Positions 1 through 22,240 of a stretch of 64,000 nucleotides of DNA are shown here, piece after piece. A program made the position numbers and the translations under genes. The notes below the pieces were generated by a model. The model was not told the origin of the DNA. It made no database searches and saw nothing but the letters and a program-made list of their open reading frames with translations. Every line of letters starts with the position of its first letter. The stretch's first letter is position 1. This stretch comes from Kryptolebias marmoratus (taxonomy: Eukaryota; Chordata; Actinopteri; Cyprinodontiformes; Rivulidae), in NCBI RefSeq assembly GCF_001649575.2, contig NC_051439.1:10165234-10229233 (forward strand), written 5' to 3'.

Positions 1-299
1 AAAAAAGGGTTCAAATGATACAAAATGGACTGTGCTACATCTGTTTAGAGTAGTAGAACAATATCAGACTGATTTTGAGTCAGTGGGTCACATGACCTGG
101 AAGCCATTGTAGAAAAATGATCAATTTTCACCAAAAAAATATCTAAAAAATATAAAAAAGGGTTCAAATGGGATAAAATAGTTTGTGCCTCATTTATATA
201 ATTTCGTAGCATGATTTACCAAAGGTTTTGTACCAGTTGGTGAAACGACAAGAAATATATCAATATTTGTTTTTCAGGAGCGAAGGGTTAGGAAAATTT
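1..299. other. AT-rich upstream DNA, no gene seen
   Basis: No coding region or recognised element is visible. A 17-base word beginning AAAAAAGGGTTCAAATG occurs at 1-17 and again at 154-170, a spacing of 153 bases. This could be the edge of a tandem or dispersed repeat that continues to the left of the window. Confidence 0.5.
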
Positions 300-540
300 A
301 TTGACGGTCCCTAAGTGAACCACCGCGTGAGAGAGAAGGGGCCGGCAGAGAACGGCTGGCCGACATTAGCGCTCCTGTTTCGGGGCAGCCGTGAGCTGGA
401 CGCCGCTAACTCCGCGGAGCTCGAATATCGAATATCCAACTTGAAACTAACTTCACTGCGGTAGGCCAGTGTTTTTGCTCAGTTCGTGTTGTTTGTAACC
501 ATGATGTCTCTGGTTCTGTCTTCGTTTCTTAGTGTTTGAA
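300..540 (+). promoter_or_regulatory. kdm1a: Candidate kdm1a promoter and non-coding first exon
   Basis: This stretch is much richer in GC and CpG than the AT-rich DNA on both sides, mainly at 310-430, and lies about 1 kb upstream of the kdm1a start codon. A plausible splice donor (GCG followed by GTAGG) sits at 461. It could pair with a pyrimidine-rich acceptor ending at 1325, which would leave a 24-base leader before the ATG at 1350. That makes a CpG-type promoter with a non-coding first exon the simplest reading. No TATA box is obvious. Both the promoter and the leader intron are inferences. Confidence 0.4.
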
Positions 541-1349
541 TGGATATAACCAGGTGTACGGAGAAATGGGTAAAATAAGACAAGGTTACTGTACCTTGGA
601 GCCCTCATTTCATGAAACCATCACACTCATACTAAGTTAACATTGTTTCTATCAGTGATGTGATTTTAGCTGCATTATTCACAGTTTGATCATGTACGGT
701 GGTTGTCAACTAAAGGTGCACTAATTGTTTTATGGTATGATTGTCCTGGCTGCCACCCTTTTCTGTCAGATCTGACAGACGTTTTTGTTTAAACCAAGTT
801 TAGACTGTTCTATGTCCATTTTATGTGTTAATTGATGTTTATAAAAGCACAAGAAGCTGAACATTTAGTGCAGCAGATTAAAGAGGTTGTGGATATAACG
901 CCTGTGTTTTATCAAGATTTTCTTTATCGTTCTTAAGAGTTATGACTCAAACTGAGGTTCAGCCTTATTTATTTTATGTGGTTAATTGTGATCAGATAAT
1001 TGCATTAGGCCTGCATCCTTCCAGGTTTAAGATGGAAGTTAGATATAAATTTAATTTGTCTTGTTTTATGTTACAAACCATAATTTTTGTTCCACAACTT
1101 TTGTTTTTTGCTTACTACACTGTTCTATATGAAATGCATTTTGTTTGTTTCCAGCACTCACAAACCATACTATCATTTTACATTAATTATTTGTAATAGT
1201 TTTTAAATTAGTTTGACTTTTTTTAGACATTCAAATTCAGTCATTTCACTCAAATGTTTTTTTTTTTTTTTTTTATGTTGAATGGATAATCTTCCGTATT
1301 TGATTCCTGTTCACCATTTCCTTAGGAGAGGCCTCCAACATCCTCCATA

Positions 1350-11001
<9,652 letters not shown>

Positions 11002-11665
11002 AACGCCCTTCCCGACGTCTGTCGCAGTTCACGGAAAAAAACGAAAAGGGTTCACATCTGGATGTGGAAGCACTCTGTACTTTTGCGTACAGACTGGAAC
11101 ATGAGCTGCCACAAAGATTTGGGCTCCCGCCAAACATTAAAGAAACCCGTTTTATTTCACAGTAATGCGAATTAAATTTGATAAAAGTCTGTTTGTTTTC
11201 CCACTTACAAACAAAGCACGGGATTAAATTCAGTAAACGAAGCGACCTGAAGCCTTTAACCTTGAGTGGAAGTTCCCATCAGAGCCAAATATCTGTTCAT
11301 GTGCCCCTTTTTGTCCGGAGCTTCAGGATCGGCTGCAGACGTTCTTGTCAAGTGAAACAGAACCTAAAACTGTATTTTATCTGCAGCAGATGACCAAGTC
11401 GCGAGCACGCTCACTCTACAGAAACACTCACCTTTCGAAGTAACGTCACACTAGAGCTCCGCTTGGTTCCCTTCAAACTCCCCCCCCGTACTGTAGCCTC
11501 TAAGGTTGAACGTGATTTAGGCGGCGTAGTGTAGTATGGACGTTTGTAATTAAAGAGAAAAACGATATTGTTAAGATTCTTTTTTTGTTTTTGTTGCTAT
11601 TTTAGTTGTTACGTCTTTGTTTTTTTATTAAAATATTTGTTAATAAAAGGAGAAACTAACATTTT
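11002..11665 (+). other. kdm1a: kdm1a 3' untranslated region with two possible poly(A) signals
   Basis: Follows the TGA directly. An ATTAAA variant signal lies at 11136-11141 and a canonical AATAAA at 11642-11647, so short and long transcript ends are possible. The exact cleavage sites cannot be read from the sequence. Confidence 0.55.
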
Positions 11666-13622
11666 GCAATCTTTTCTTGGACATTTTAGGTGTTTTGTGA
11701 ATATATGTGCGCTCTGAACTGCACCACAAACTGGGGGGGGAAAAAAGAAAAACTATTACATAAACATGTTTTGTAGTGGAAGAACTTGTGCTTTGGCCCC
11801 TCGGTGACCCCCCCCCTCCCCCCCCGGCCACTGCTCGGAGGCTGTGGTTTGAAGTGAGAGGCAGAGATGAGGGTCTCTGGCAGCATCTCTGCGTGGTGGG
11901 GGATCTGACGAACGTGGATGAAGTTGGTTAACCATGAAGCTTTAAGGTTCTGGGAGCGCCCGCGGGCCTCGTTTCTGGGACCAAAGCAGACGTTTGAGCC
12001 TACGAGTTGTCTGAGCCAGGGTTTTTAGGCTGCAGCTCCTGCATGTTTTCATCTCATCTCGCTAACTGATGCGTTAGGTGGTCCTCTTGATCCGGGCTGG
12101 ATCAGCCTTTTTCGATTGGACCTCCAAAGCCTCAGTTTTGAAGCCGCGCGGTGACGTTTCCTCGCCTGGAAACGGTCCGAGGCCTCCTCGTGCTCGAGGT
12201 CGCAGCTCTTGATTCGGGTCGGACGCCGAGGATCAGGAGCCTGAAGCTCCAAACCGGGTCGTCGCAGCTGGAGGAAGGCGGACGCTCCGACTCATCCGTG
12301 TCAAACTCACATCAGTCTTAAATGTCTTTGGAACAACTGATGACAATAACTTCACTATTATGATAATCAGCATTTAATTCTAGTTCTATTTCTTTTAATT
12401 GATTGATATTCAGCATCAGTATTTAATTTCTTTGGATCTATTTTCAGACACTATCTGCTCCTGATCAATCTATTTGCAATGTTTATACTGTAATATAATT
12501 TGTTTACATAAATGATATTTGTTGCCTACTAAACCACATCCTCAGAAATGCGACAGAGAAGGGAATGACCTTTTGGTTATCTGTGGAAGCCATCTTAAAT
12601 CCGGTTGATTCCAAAAGTTAATACGTTGTAGATGTGCATCCAGGGATTATTTTCATTAAAATCAGTGTTTCAGGAGATATTCTGAACCACTGACAAATGA
12701 AAACACAAAGGCAGTTACATGTGACGTACGTGAAACACATTTTTGCACATTTCCCCATGGAATTTCTGAACAAAAACACATTTCCTTGTGGGATTTTGAG
12801 ACATTTTCTATCCCGTCCCTGTGATAATGTTAAAAAATTGGTCAATTCATGTGGATTTTCTGTAAGGGTAAAGACAAAATCATTAAAAAGTCATGTTCCT
12901 TTTTGATTTTTTGCATTACAAAATGTATAAAAAGTAAAAAAAAAAGAACTAATTTCAAGTAAAAACCTTCCATTTTCTTTTCCCCCCACTTCTCCACTCA
13001 GATGTTATAACCTTACAGATGCTTGTATTGGACTTTTATTTTTTACTAAGGTGTAACTTCTGAACACAGAGGTTGATTTGGAACGAGCAGGTCTGTGTGT
13101 TTGAGCCGGACGATCTGAACACTTTCAGAGCCTCTGTAGAAAACCCCAGGCAGCTGAAGTGAACAAGCTGAGGCTTGTACTCGACAGACTGAACGAAACA
13201 GCTTGCCCCGAGTAACAAAAGGCCTAACGAGGCTAAATGAGGGTTCTCGCAGAACAAGACAAACTCATGGACTCAGGAGCTGGTTCATCAGCAGGATCAT
13301 TTTTAAATGTTTGGAGGAAAAGCAACGCAGCCTTTCCCAAACCGAGGTGTAGCCGTTTAACAGAGAGACGCATGCTGACTTTGCATTCCACAGCAGCTTG
13401 TGGTTTCTTTCTCTCCCCCCTCCCTCCTCCTCCTCCTTGAACAAGACCAATTTGCCTCATTTGTCCGCTTGCTTATTTTGCATCTTGTCAGCTGTTGTTC
13501 TCTCCCCAAACTTGACTCACATAAACCCTCAGAAGTTGCTGAATTCGGGATGTGCAGCGCACCGCCGTCTTTGGCACAACACGTGTTACAAACAGGTCGA
13601 GTGTTTTTTTTTCTTTTCATTT
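11666..13622. other. Intergenic region between the convergent kdm1a and luzp1 3' ends
   Basis: About 2 kb. It contains a GC- and CpG-rich patch at about 11940-12300 with no recognised gene, a partial copy of a dispersed repeat at 12575-12690, and simple A/T tracts. Nothing else is supported. Confidence 0.6.
12575..12690 (+). repeat. Dispersed repeat family X, partial copy A
   Basis: Shares the words GAAGCCATCTTAAATCCGG, GATTCCAAAAGTTAAT and GTAGATGTGCATCCAG with the family X copies at 23.2, 41.0 and 53.8 kb. Only the middle of the family is present. Confidence 0.6.
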
Positions 13623-13900
13623 TTTATTGGAATATATATGGTCTGCTGTACAGTTTGTTTTAAGAGGCCTACATGCAGAGTGCGCCAGCCACAGTAAGGT
13701 TAAAACATGCACATTGTAGTAAGCCTAACATTTCAGACAAAGAGAAAAAAAAAAAAGAAAAGTCTTAGTCCACCTGGCTTTACTGACACACTGAGGCTTC
13801 CCTCAATCATACAGGGAAAATAGATGACAGGGAGAGAGATTAGATCCAGCCAAAAATATCGTCTTCTCATTTAGATTATTTGTGTTTTACATATATACAT

Positions 13901-13925
13901 GTGTGTGTTTGTGTGTGTGTGTGTG
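13901..13925. repeat. GT microsatellite (imperfect)
   Basis: GTGTGTGTTTGTGTGTGTGTGTGTGG-type run. Confidence 0.9.
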
Positions 13926-16900
13926 GAGGGGGCTGCATGCGTCTTTCTTTGGCAAACATACAAAACAAACCCTGAATTTATGAGAGCAGCAACAAGGCTG
14001 GAGAGAATAAACCCCCCCCCCCACGGTTCAAAAAAAAAGGGACGCCATGTGGGGAATCAATCAGCTCATCTCTGATAAAATCCATGGTGTCGTCACGTCC
14101 AGGCCGTGAGAAATGTCTCATGTTAGACTAAAAAAAAAAAAGACACAAGAAGAACTCTCCAGGAGTGTAACAGCAATGAGAAAGATACATTACCCCGCAA
14201 AGAAACAAACGAAAAAAAAAAAAAAAAAAAGCAATATAAGAATCTTAAAATCAAGGCGGACAAATATTTAATACATTTCAATAATAAAGGCCCACTTTAC
14301 AAAATTACAAGATTTTACTTAAATAAAATCTATCTGATATAGAATCCAAAATAAGACATCTTTTGTTCAACAAAGAAATAAAAACATACTTGAGCAAGAA
14401 AAAAACAAAAACAAAAAAAAACCCTCGACGTGAATATCTCCCCTTTATTTCAGCATCTTAGAGACGAGATACGAACCCGTCTCTGAGTGTAAACTGGAAA
14501 TACTGTGGAATGATTTTGGCACGATGTTAGAAGGCAGAAACATGGACTCAACAAGGCGCCGCGACGGAAAACCTCCGTTGTGGTTTTTAATACCGATCTA
14601 AAAACGCTCAAATTCAGCAGGTGGGGAAAAAGAAAAGGACGACTTCTTTTTAACAGCATAAGCTAAAGGGGGCGTTAGTCGTGTGAGGTCCTACAGTTAA
14701 GTGCTGGTTAAGTGCAGATTATAGCCGATACCACCGGATGACACTGTGACCTTTCAGGGCGAGCACCTGTTCGCGGAACCAGGGCCTTTTCTGCCTCGCC
14801 TCCGATCTGCAGTTCATTCCCGTCCGCTGCAGAAAAAGGAGGGAAACGATGTCTCGTAAATGACGTTTCTTTCCCCTGGTACAGCCAGCTTGTTCTGACG
14901 TCTGCGCAGAAAACAAGCCGTCTCTTCGGCCCGTTGGTGCAGGAGCCGTTTAGCGTACGCGTGGGCCTTGTGAGGAAAAGAGAAAAAAAAAAAAGGCACT
15001 GGGCGCAGCAGAGGATGGAGTTCCAACTTTGCCCTTTAAAAGAGCCCTGTCAGCTTTGAACCCCTGGATCCAGGAGGGAATTCCTCCCCTGGAGCCATAA
15101 AAACTGCAGTTTCCGACAGGTGGACTCTTCCTGAGACCCACCCCTCCACTCCAACTCTGTTCACGGAGGAAACAATTTAAGGAGGTAGAGGAATGAAAGG
15201 AGCGGAACAAAAGGGTTTTAGGATGGAGATCCTGGTGGTAAGCATGGGTTACACTCCACTGAAGACCTAGCTGCATGGTAAAGTGTCAGATTTGACGGAG
15301 GGAAGCAGGTGATATGGAAGCCTTTTTGAGGTGCGGTGAGGTTTGCTTCATTCAGCCCCTGAGTGACATCAGCGTTAAGGAAAACTGGCCTCCGGCGTCG
15401 TGTCGAGTACGCGTTCATCACTTGTCATTTCCCTCTCTGCTGCTTTTAGAAGCCCTGAGTCAAGCTGTCCAGGACAGGATTAGACGCAGCCCTGACCCCT
15501 GAACTTTCAGCTGCCCGTCAAGGTCTGGTGACAGGCCTCTGGTCCAACGTAACGCGCTTTTTGTCTGAGGCCCGGCGCTCGGGAGAAATCGAGGGGCTCG
15601 GAAAAGAACTAAAAGCAACGTTGGAATTGGTTTAAAGGGAGAAGAGATTGGACGAGAGACGGCATTTCCTCTTGGTACACAAAAAGGCGTAGCATTACAG
15701 ACAATAAGAGAGAGCCTGGACGAAGCGGGAGCTCTTATTAGTACGTCTGGTCTGCTTTTGCTCCATCATGAAGCCAGCAGCGGCCGCGAAGAGGCCACGT
15801 CCTCCCTGCACTCTGTGACCGACGGCCCGGTCCAAATCCACAAGGCAGGGTTATTTTTAAAAGTTGTGTTTGAAAAAAAAAAAAAAAAAAATCATCTCAG
15901 TGAGCTTTGTTTTGAAATCCTCGTAGAAGCTGTTCCCTTGTAACAAAAAATGATTCTTTTCTTTTCTTTTTTTTTTTTTTTTTTACAATGTCCCACACAA
16001 CAATGCGCCAAATGAGAAAAGCAGAACAAACTAAAAACCAAACCTCATAAATGGGTATTGGATATCAGTTGTTGGTGCAAGTCTGCTGAGATGATCTGCT
16101 TCTCCTTTTGCACTAAAGGCACAAATGAACAAGTCGCAGCAAAGGGTTGAGATCTCCAACAAACATGAGCAGAAATGGGCCTTTAGCTTTAGCACGTCGG
16201 CCGTCACGGTTACAGACATTTGACTGAGGAAAATCTCCTGCTAGCACGAACAGTAAAGTGACAAAACAGCGACAGGCAGAGCCCCTGAACATACGTGGAA
16301 GCTGAAATATTTAAAAAAAGGGTCCATGGCGGCTGGTAGAAAGCAGGCGAACCAATGAGCCGTTCAGAACCCGGCACAAAGTTCTTCTTTTGTTTCGCGA
16401 ATCCAAAAATGCAGCTTCGCTCAATGAGTTCATCAAGCGTTGGGTCATTCTTAGATGCATTTCTTAGAAACATTCATTTATTCTTTTTTTTCCCCACTCT
16501 GGGGTAAAAATTTTGTACACGTCCTGGTGTTTTGTCGTCACATTTAGGTCGCCGTTAAAATTCAAGGGAGAAAGTCTGAAAGCTGTCGGCAAGGTTCCTG
16601 TCACAGACACGCATCGTGTCCCTTAAATAAAACGCCGTTTATTACTGGCCTGTGGCTAAATCTGTTCTGTCACACTGCTCATCTGTTCAGAAAGTCAGAC
16701 TCATCTAAAGAAAAAAAAAATGGGGGCGATTGGCACGGCGAACCCAGACCCTCTCAGGCTGGACTTTCTGCTTTCAGTTCTAACCCTGCCGATTGTTTCT
16801 TTCACGACACAGCATGTATGGTAGCAGTGAGGAGAGGGGGGGAAATAATAATTAAAAAAAAAAACTGCTAAAGTCCAGTAATACACAAACTATTTCACTA

Positions 16901-17975
16901 TGGCTCTTTCAGAATACGTGAATGAAGACACAGCTGTCAGAAAGTTGTCTCATGGTTTGAGGTTGAAGAACAACCTCCTCCCGCTCCTTCCTACATGTGC
17001 GTTGCATTTTATTGCGTTTACCCCCCCACCCCACTTGATATGACCGAGAAGACAAAGGAAAGGACGATGCAGAACAGGAAGCGAGTTACGTTGACTCAAA
17101 TTAACTAAACAAATAAAAAAGGTCCCAGTTAGTCAGAGAGGATGTGTGTGCTCCTAAGATGTAGACTTTTTTTGTATGTATATTTTTCTTTTAAATGGAG
17201 TGTGTTGCTGAGTCACAACCCTTCAAGTGCTTTTCTTTTATTAGTTAGAAACATGCAAACGTTGGCTCGACATGTCGGAGCCTTAATTAAATCCACTTCT
17301 GAGGTCGCCGCATGCCGGGAAGAAGCGGCACCACGCCGTTCAAAATCAGCACACAGCGTCCGCTTGTTGTTTGTGTGCGTCTTCAGGATTTGTGTTTGTG
17401 AACAGAGAGCTGTGAATCATCTTTTAAACTATTAAAACAAATGGTTACAAAAAAAAAAAAAAAGAGGTAATTCGCTTCCTGTTTTTGGTCACATTTAAAG
17501 TAAAGATGTGTTTGGTTCTACATGTTAATCCAGGCCTGGTGAAAAAAAAAAAAACAGATGAGTTACAGAAACTGTTCTAATGCTGACTGAAGACGAAGTG
17601 ATGAAGAAAAGGTGAAGACTCTGAGGAAAACGCTCCAAATACACCCCCCACGGAGGTTATCGTGATGTTTCTCTGGAAAACAACAAAAAAAATAAAACTA
17701 AACCAACATTCTAACCCCTCGTGAGTCGTCCTTTCACAAACTCTTTAAACCTCTCTGGCATGCAGGCAAACCCTCAGCCCTCCCCAGCATGCCAGCCTCT
17801 CCCTTGTCAGGTTTCGGGGGCTACATTATGATACGTCCAACGCGAAGCAGAAGAGGAAACGTGGGCTGGTGGGGTGACCTCCGACGCCGCAGAGGGTCAC
17901 ATTCGGAGGGAAGGAGGAGGTGGTCGAGTCTGCGGTTTGTTGTCCTTTGTGGTTCCGACTCCGATTCGCTTTCCT

Positions 17976-18050
17976 TTATTTTGTCGGAGAACGCTTCAGA
18001 TGGTGGTTTTCAGCTGATGGGAGACTGGTGTTTGGCCCTGCTTTGTGCTG
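17976..18050 (-). CDS. luzp1: Weak alternative luzp1 terminal exon (24 codons)
   Basis: The minus strand has a good acceptor (TTTTGGTTTCTCAACAG) followed in phase 0 by 24 codons starting QHKAGPNTSLPS, then TAA. It could follow exon 4, but a longer and more protein-like candidate lies closer at 18402-18647. It may equally be 3' UTR sequence. Confidence 0.2.
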   Translation of the reverse strand, partial: QHKAGPNTSLPSAENHHLKRSPTK

Positions 18051-18401
18051 CTGTTGAGAAACCAAAACAAAACCAGTTCTTACTTATTACAAAAATAATC
18101 ATATCGATTCATCTTCTTTAGGAACAGACTCGATAATTGCCTCGTGTTCGCTAGAAGGAGCAAGGTAATTTGCTGCTAATTATGGGGAAAATAACCAGAG
18201 TGTGCTGTTTCCAGTAATAATCTTAGGAAATAAGTTCCAGAAAAATAGCGGAGATTCTTGTAGTTAGCATACAGCATGCGAGGTGATTTCTTTTTTCCTG
18301 GTCTTTAAGTAATAATATCTGTTCCTTTAATTAATTAGCTTTAAGAAGCTAAAAAAGAAGGCTGTTTCCTTCTACCTGTTTCTGGTTTTACTGCAGCTCG
18401 G

Positions 18402-18647
18402 CTAATGATGCTCAGTCTGACGGTGGCTCCACGCTCTGCTTCCCGCGCCGCTACGCCCCTCGGCTCTGGTTCCCGACCCTTGACCCCGACCGGACCATGG
18501 GTCCCCTCCTCTGGACGGGGCTCCCGCTGCCTTGGTCAGCCGGTCGTAAGAGCTGCCCGGGTGCTGTGGTTCGCTGCCGGGAGGCTGCCGTCTCCAAGAG
18601 GCCGGGCTGAGGCTCGGGTTAGGACTGGGGTGGAGGTTATCTTTAGC
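18402..18647 (-). CDS. luzp1: Candidate luzp1 terminal coding exon (81 codons and stop)
   Basis: On the minus strand, GGTTTGTCCAG forms an acceptor ending at 18648. The next 81 codons are open in phase 0, the phase of the exon 4 donor, and end at TAG 18402-18404. The translation begins AKDNLHPSPNPSLSPASW and contains SSYDRLTKAAGAPSRGG and SRAWSHRQTEHH. It is Ser/Gly/Pro/Arg-rich like the disordered C-terminus of LUZP1. The codons are GC-rich at third positions, in contrast to the AT-rich flanks. There is no ATG, so a start-to-stop ORF scan would miss it. I do not recognise homology to the human C-terminus. With this exon the protein would have 1,120 residues. Confidence 0.5.
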   Translation of the reverse strand, partial: AKDNLHPSPNPSLSPASWRRQPPGSEPQHPGSSYDRLTKAAGAPSRGGDPWSGRGQGSGTRAEGRSGAGSRAWSHRQTEHH

Positions 18648-19348
18648 CTGGACAAACCGAGATTAGATTAGGAATTGGATGAAAACGCCACGAACCGTCT
18701 GTGAACAATTAATCTCTTACAGCTCTTCGGATGACCTCAGATTGGAGGAACAGAGCTGAACTGGTACCAAACTGATGAGCAGAGCCAAAACCAAAGAGGA
18801 CTGTTGACATCTTAGAACTATTCCAGTCTCCAGCTTTTCATTGTGTTTCATCCAAAGCACCATTTATAAACATTTACATCCCTGGCAGTTGATAGTCCTG
18901 CTGGAAGTGCTACAGCTAGCTGCTCCTGCCAGAATAAAAGCTTGCAAATGACCACTAAATTGTATGTAAATCACCACACGATGCAAAGTGATGTAAGTGT
19001 TAGCTTTTCGCTATTAAGCTCGTCAGTCCAGTCAGTTCTCCAAACTGAGGTCATTAATTAAAGCACTCAGATGATTTTAGCCGTTTTCATGTTTCGCAGC
19101 CGTGTGCCGATTGTTCTTTTATTAGGACAGCTCGGAGCCCCGTTAGGATCCTTCTGTTTAATGTGGGTGTTAAATACACGCTGTTTGCGTTCACTGATGT
19201 GCGACAGAGAAAGACCGTGGACGCCTGCCAGAAGAAAAATTCCCCGACCAGAAACTCCAAACATACCCCAAGCTGAGAGATTTATAATTTGGCCGGGCCG
19301 ACCGAGAACTGAAGCCCGAGTTACTAGTCTGTGGTGGCTGCATCGGCA

Positions 19349-19482
19349 NNNNNNNNNNNNNNNNNNNNNNNNNNNNNNNNNNNNNNNNNNNNNNNNNNNN
19401 NNNNNNNNNNNNNNNNNNNNNNNNNNNNNNNNNNNNNNNNNNNNNNNNNNNNNNNNNNNNNNNNNNNNNNNNNNNNNNNNNN
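19349..19482. other. Assembly gap (134 N)
   Basis: A run of N. The true length is unknown. Confidence 1.
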
Positions 19483-22240
19483 CAACCCCAGTAACCCCGC
19501 TCGCGGAGAGATGGAGTTGGATGACGGCGCAGTTTCGAAACGGCGCCCGGCTCCTGTAATTTCAGCTTCGGGAAAAAAATAAAAAAAAAAAAAGCACCGT
19601 AATTAGTGCCATTTGGTGGGTTGGAGCTGGCTTCTGGGGCACTTTCAGAACACATTCACACTAATTGGCTTTAATAGTGCCCTGCTGCACTGCCTCCCCG
19701 AGTCTCCGGGGGGAACAGGCAGGAAATAAGTCACCATCCAACGCAGCTCAGTGGGCGTGCTCCGTGTGGTCACTTCCTGCTCCCGTCACCGAGGGAGGAA
19801 ACAGAGGGGGGCACTTTCTCCTTCTTTGGTAACCTGCTGCTGCTGGACTGTGAGCTTTACCATCATTTCCTGGAAAACTGTTCCTCCGGCCCTCCAGAAA
19901 CGGGAAGCTTGTATTGCGAAACAGTATAAGAATCTTTTCAGAAACGGGACAATTTACTGTGTTAAGCGGCAAAAACCAACGCTTTGATTGTGGCTCGATG
20001 GTAATTAAGTAAATTATTTAGGGAAGAGGAGAAGCAACTGATGTTTAATGATTTGAAGCGCCACTTTCAGCCCGTTTAACATCTGAATCCTTCCACTTTC
20101 AGCTACCTTCAGAAGGTCTGAAAAGACAGCAAGATGTTCATGTAATAAACGCCAAATAAAGAAATATTTTAATAAATTAAAAGAGAGTAAGTGTGGCTTT
20201 TTGTTTTAGTTTCTGACAAGTCTTTCATTATGTAAAAACAATGATTTTAATCTTTTCATTTAGCATTAAAATGCAAAGCGGAGCCCGAATGATACCCAGC
20301 AGGTTTGGGAAGCGAACCGAGCAGCGCGTTGGAGCTCCTGCAAAACTAATTAAAATAACTGCTTTAAAATCTCTTTGTTCTTGGTCTCTGGCCTGATTTG
20401 AAAGGAATGACGACGCGCTGCCAACCAGAACACTCCAGGTGAAACGTGACAAAAGGAGGTGAAACTGGTTTCCAAATTGATTGCTGTTCGTTTATAGTCC
20501 GTTCCGACAAACAACTGAAAACAGAGGGTTATTTCTAAGGGATTTATTTATATATTTTTTCCCTCTGTGTGGGTCACATCGGGGGAACAGTAACTGGAGC
20601 AGAGCTGATTTCACACTTTACTTTGCTGCTCACCACTGCTTTTTTTTCCCCCCTTCTTTTTGAATCGACAGAGGATGTTTTGGTATCTCGATCAGCAGCC
20701 GTATCGGCCCCAGTGTCCTCTGCCAAACATAAGTTCAGAGCTGATGGTTGAGGTTTCCTACCGCTACACCGGGGGAGGAAGTACTACAATGCTGTTCTGT
20801 TCATCAAACCGAGGTGTGGAGTGACGGCTGTAAAAGCCAGCAATCCCAATTTTACCATCGGCCCGTTAAGCTTTGTACCAATTGGAACTGGCGCTGGTGT
20901 GTGGCAACGCCTGTGGGTGTCTGAAATGTAACGCAACGAGTTCATTTGCTGTTAAGCTAATCAACCTAATATCAGCATACTTCAGGGGAGTCGAGGCATT
21001 CAGGGTGTCGTCTCCTGCTTGATGACTATTGATCGACTGGCTGATAGTGACTCGGTGAGCCACAGTGAGCTGATTACAGGTCTGTTCTACGCTTCGACTT
21101 GACAGATGAGACTCCGAACTCCAGGAAAAAACAGAACGCACGTGCGCTTCTCCGCGGGTTATTTCACGTTCAAAGAGAAGGAAAACAAAAACACGTGTGA
21201 ACTTTGACTTTGAGGAATCCAGATTTGGCCGAAAAAAATAAGAGATACGGATAAACACGTATAATTAACAAGATGTTAGTTCATTTTAAGGGCCTTCCAT
21301 CAACATTTCATACACCGGTCACCGTCTGATCGGGACTTCCACCATCCCCGCTGCAGCTGTGTTTGTCCAATCTTCCTGGAAGTGGACGCGATTCAGACCA
21401 CGGAAATGTTCTAAAAGTTCAAACCAAAAGCGAGGGGCTCTGCTCCAAGATCCTCTTCAAAGCCCATTTACGTTCTCAAGGATTGTTTTAATGTTTTGTG
21501 GTCAGTTTGGCTCATAATTGCTATCCAAACCAAGTGACCGGTTCATGCTTCAAGCGTCGAGATTAGACGAAGCTTTGACTGCACCGCAAAGTCAACCGAG
21601 CGGCTTGAGGGAGTTCCAGCAATAAAAGCAAAATTTAAAAAAAAAGCATGCGGGGTGACAACCAGACAGCAGTTGATCATGTACCACATCAAAGAAGCTG
21701 AAGCTCAGAGCTTCGGCATGGCTGTTGAGGGTGAAAAACAACGTGAGATCCACGTTCATGGACCTGAAAACACAGAATATGGGAGGCCATGTGGAGCGGA
21801 GTGTGCACCAACCCCGGTAGAAATCCTCCAGCACGGGGTTGCGCTCACGTCGAGCCGCGACGGTGAACTAAGCGGAGGGAGGAGCCGTCTTCAACAGAAC
21901 AAACGTCTCTGACGCTTTTTCTACAAGTCTGAACTGGTGATGAAAGGCAGCATTAAAAGGTTGAGGCTTGATGTTAGACAGATTTCATTCGGCCCACCGA
22001 TGCTGATGAGAGGGAGGACCGTGCAGGAAATCACAGCTTTAAGGGCGACCAGAGATGAGCCGGAACGAGCGTTTAAATGCCCGAGTCTGCCATCTTTGCT
22101 GCACATAAAGTATAACTATAGAATAACGATTATTTACGCTGGCGATCAGTTTTTCAGGGGGCCAATTCAGACTGCAAAAACCTACCAGGTGCCAGAGTTT
22201 CTTACCTGTGCTCTTATCACAAAACATATTTGTAGGGTGT

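Larger units (their letters stand above)
13623..18401 (-). other. luzp1: Probable luzp1 3' untranslated region
   Basis: TTTATT at 13623-13628 is AATAAA on the minus strand, followed in minus-strand direction by an A/T-rich stretch suitable for polyadenylation. The roughly 4.8 kb up to the candidate stop codon at 18402 has no gene on either strand and few interspersed repeats. It carries a GT microsatellite at 13901-13925 and many A- and T-runs. A several-kilobase 3' UTR is usual for this gene. The assignment depends on the unresolved last coding exon. Confidence 0.45.

Noticed and set aside
17789..18121. Plus-strand ORF of 110 codons
   Set aside because: No recognisable domain. It lies within the presumed luzp1 3' UTR and opposite the weak terminal-exon candidate.
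18405..18671. Plus-strand ORF of 88 codons with an ATG
   Set aside because: It lies opposite the candidate luzp1 terminal exon, which has an acceptor in the right phase. The plus-strand frame has no splice or family support.
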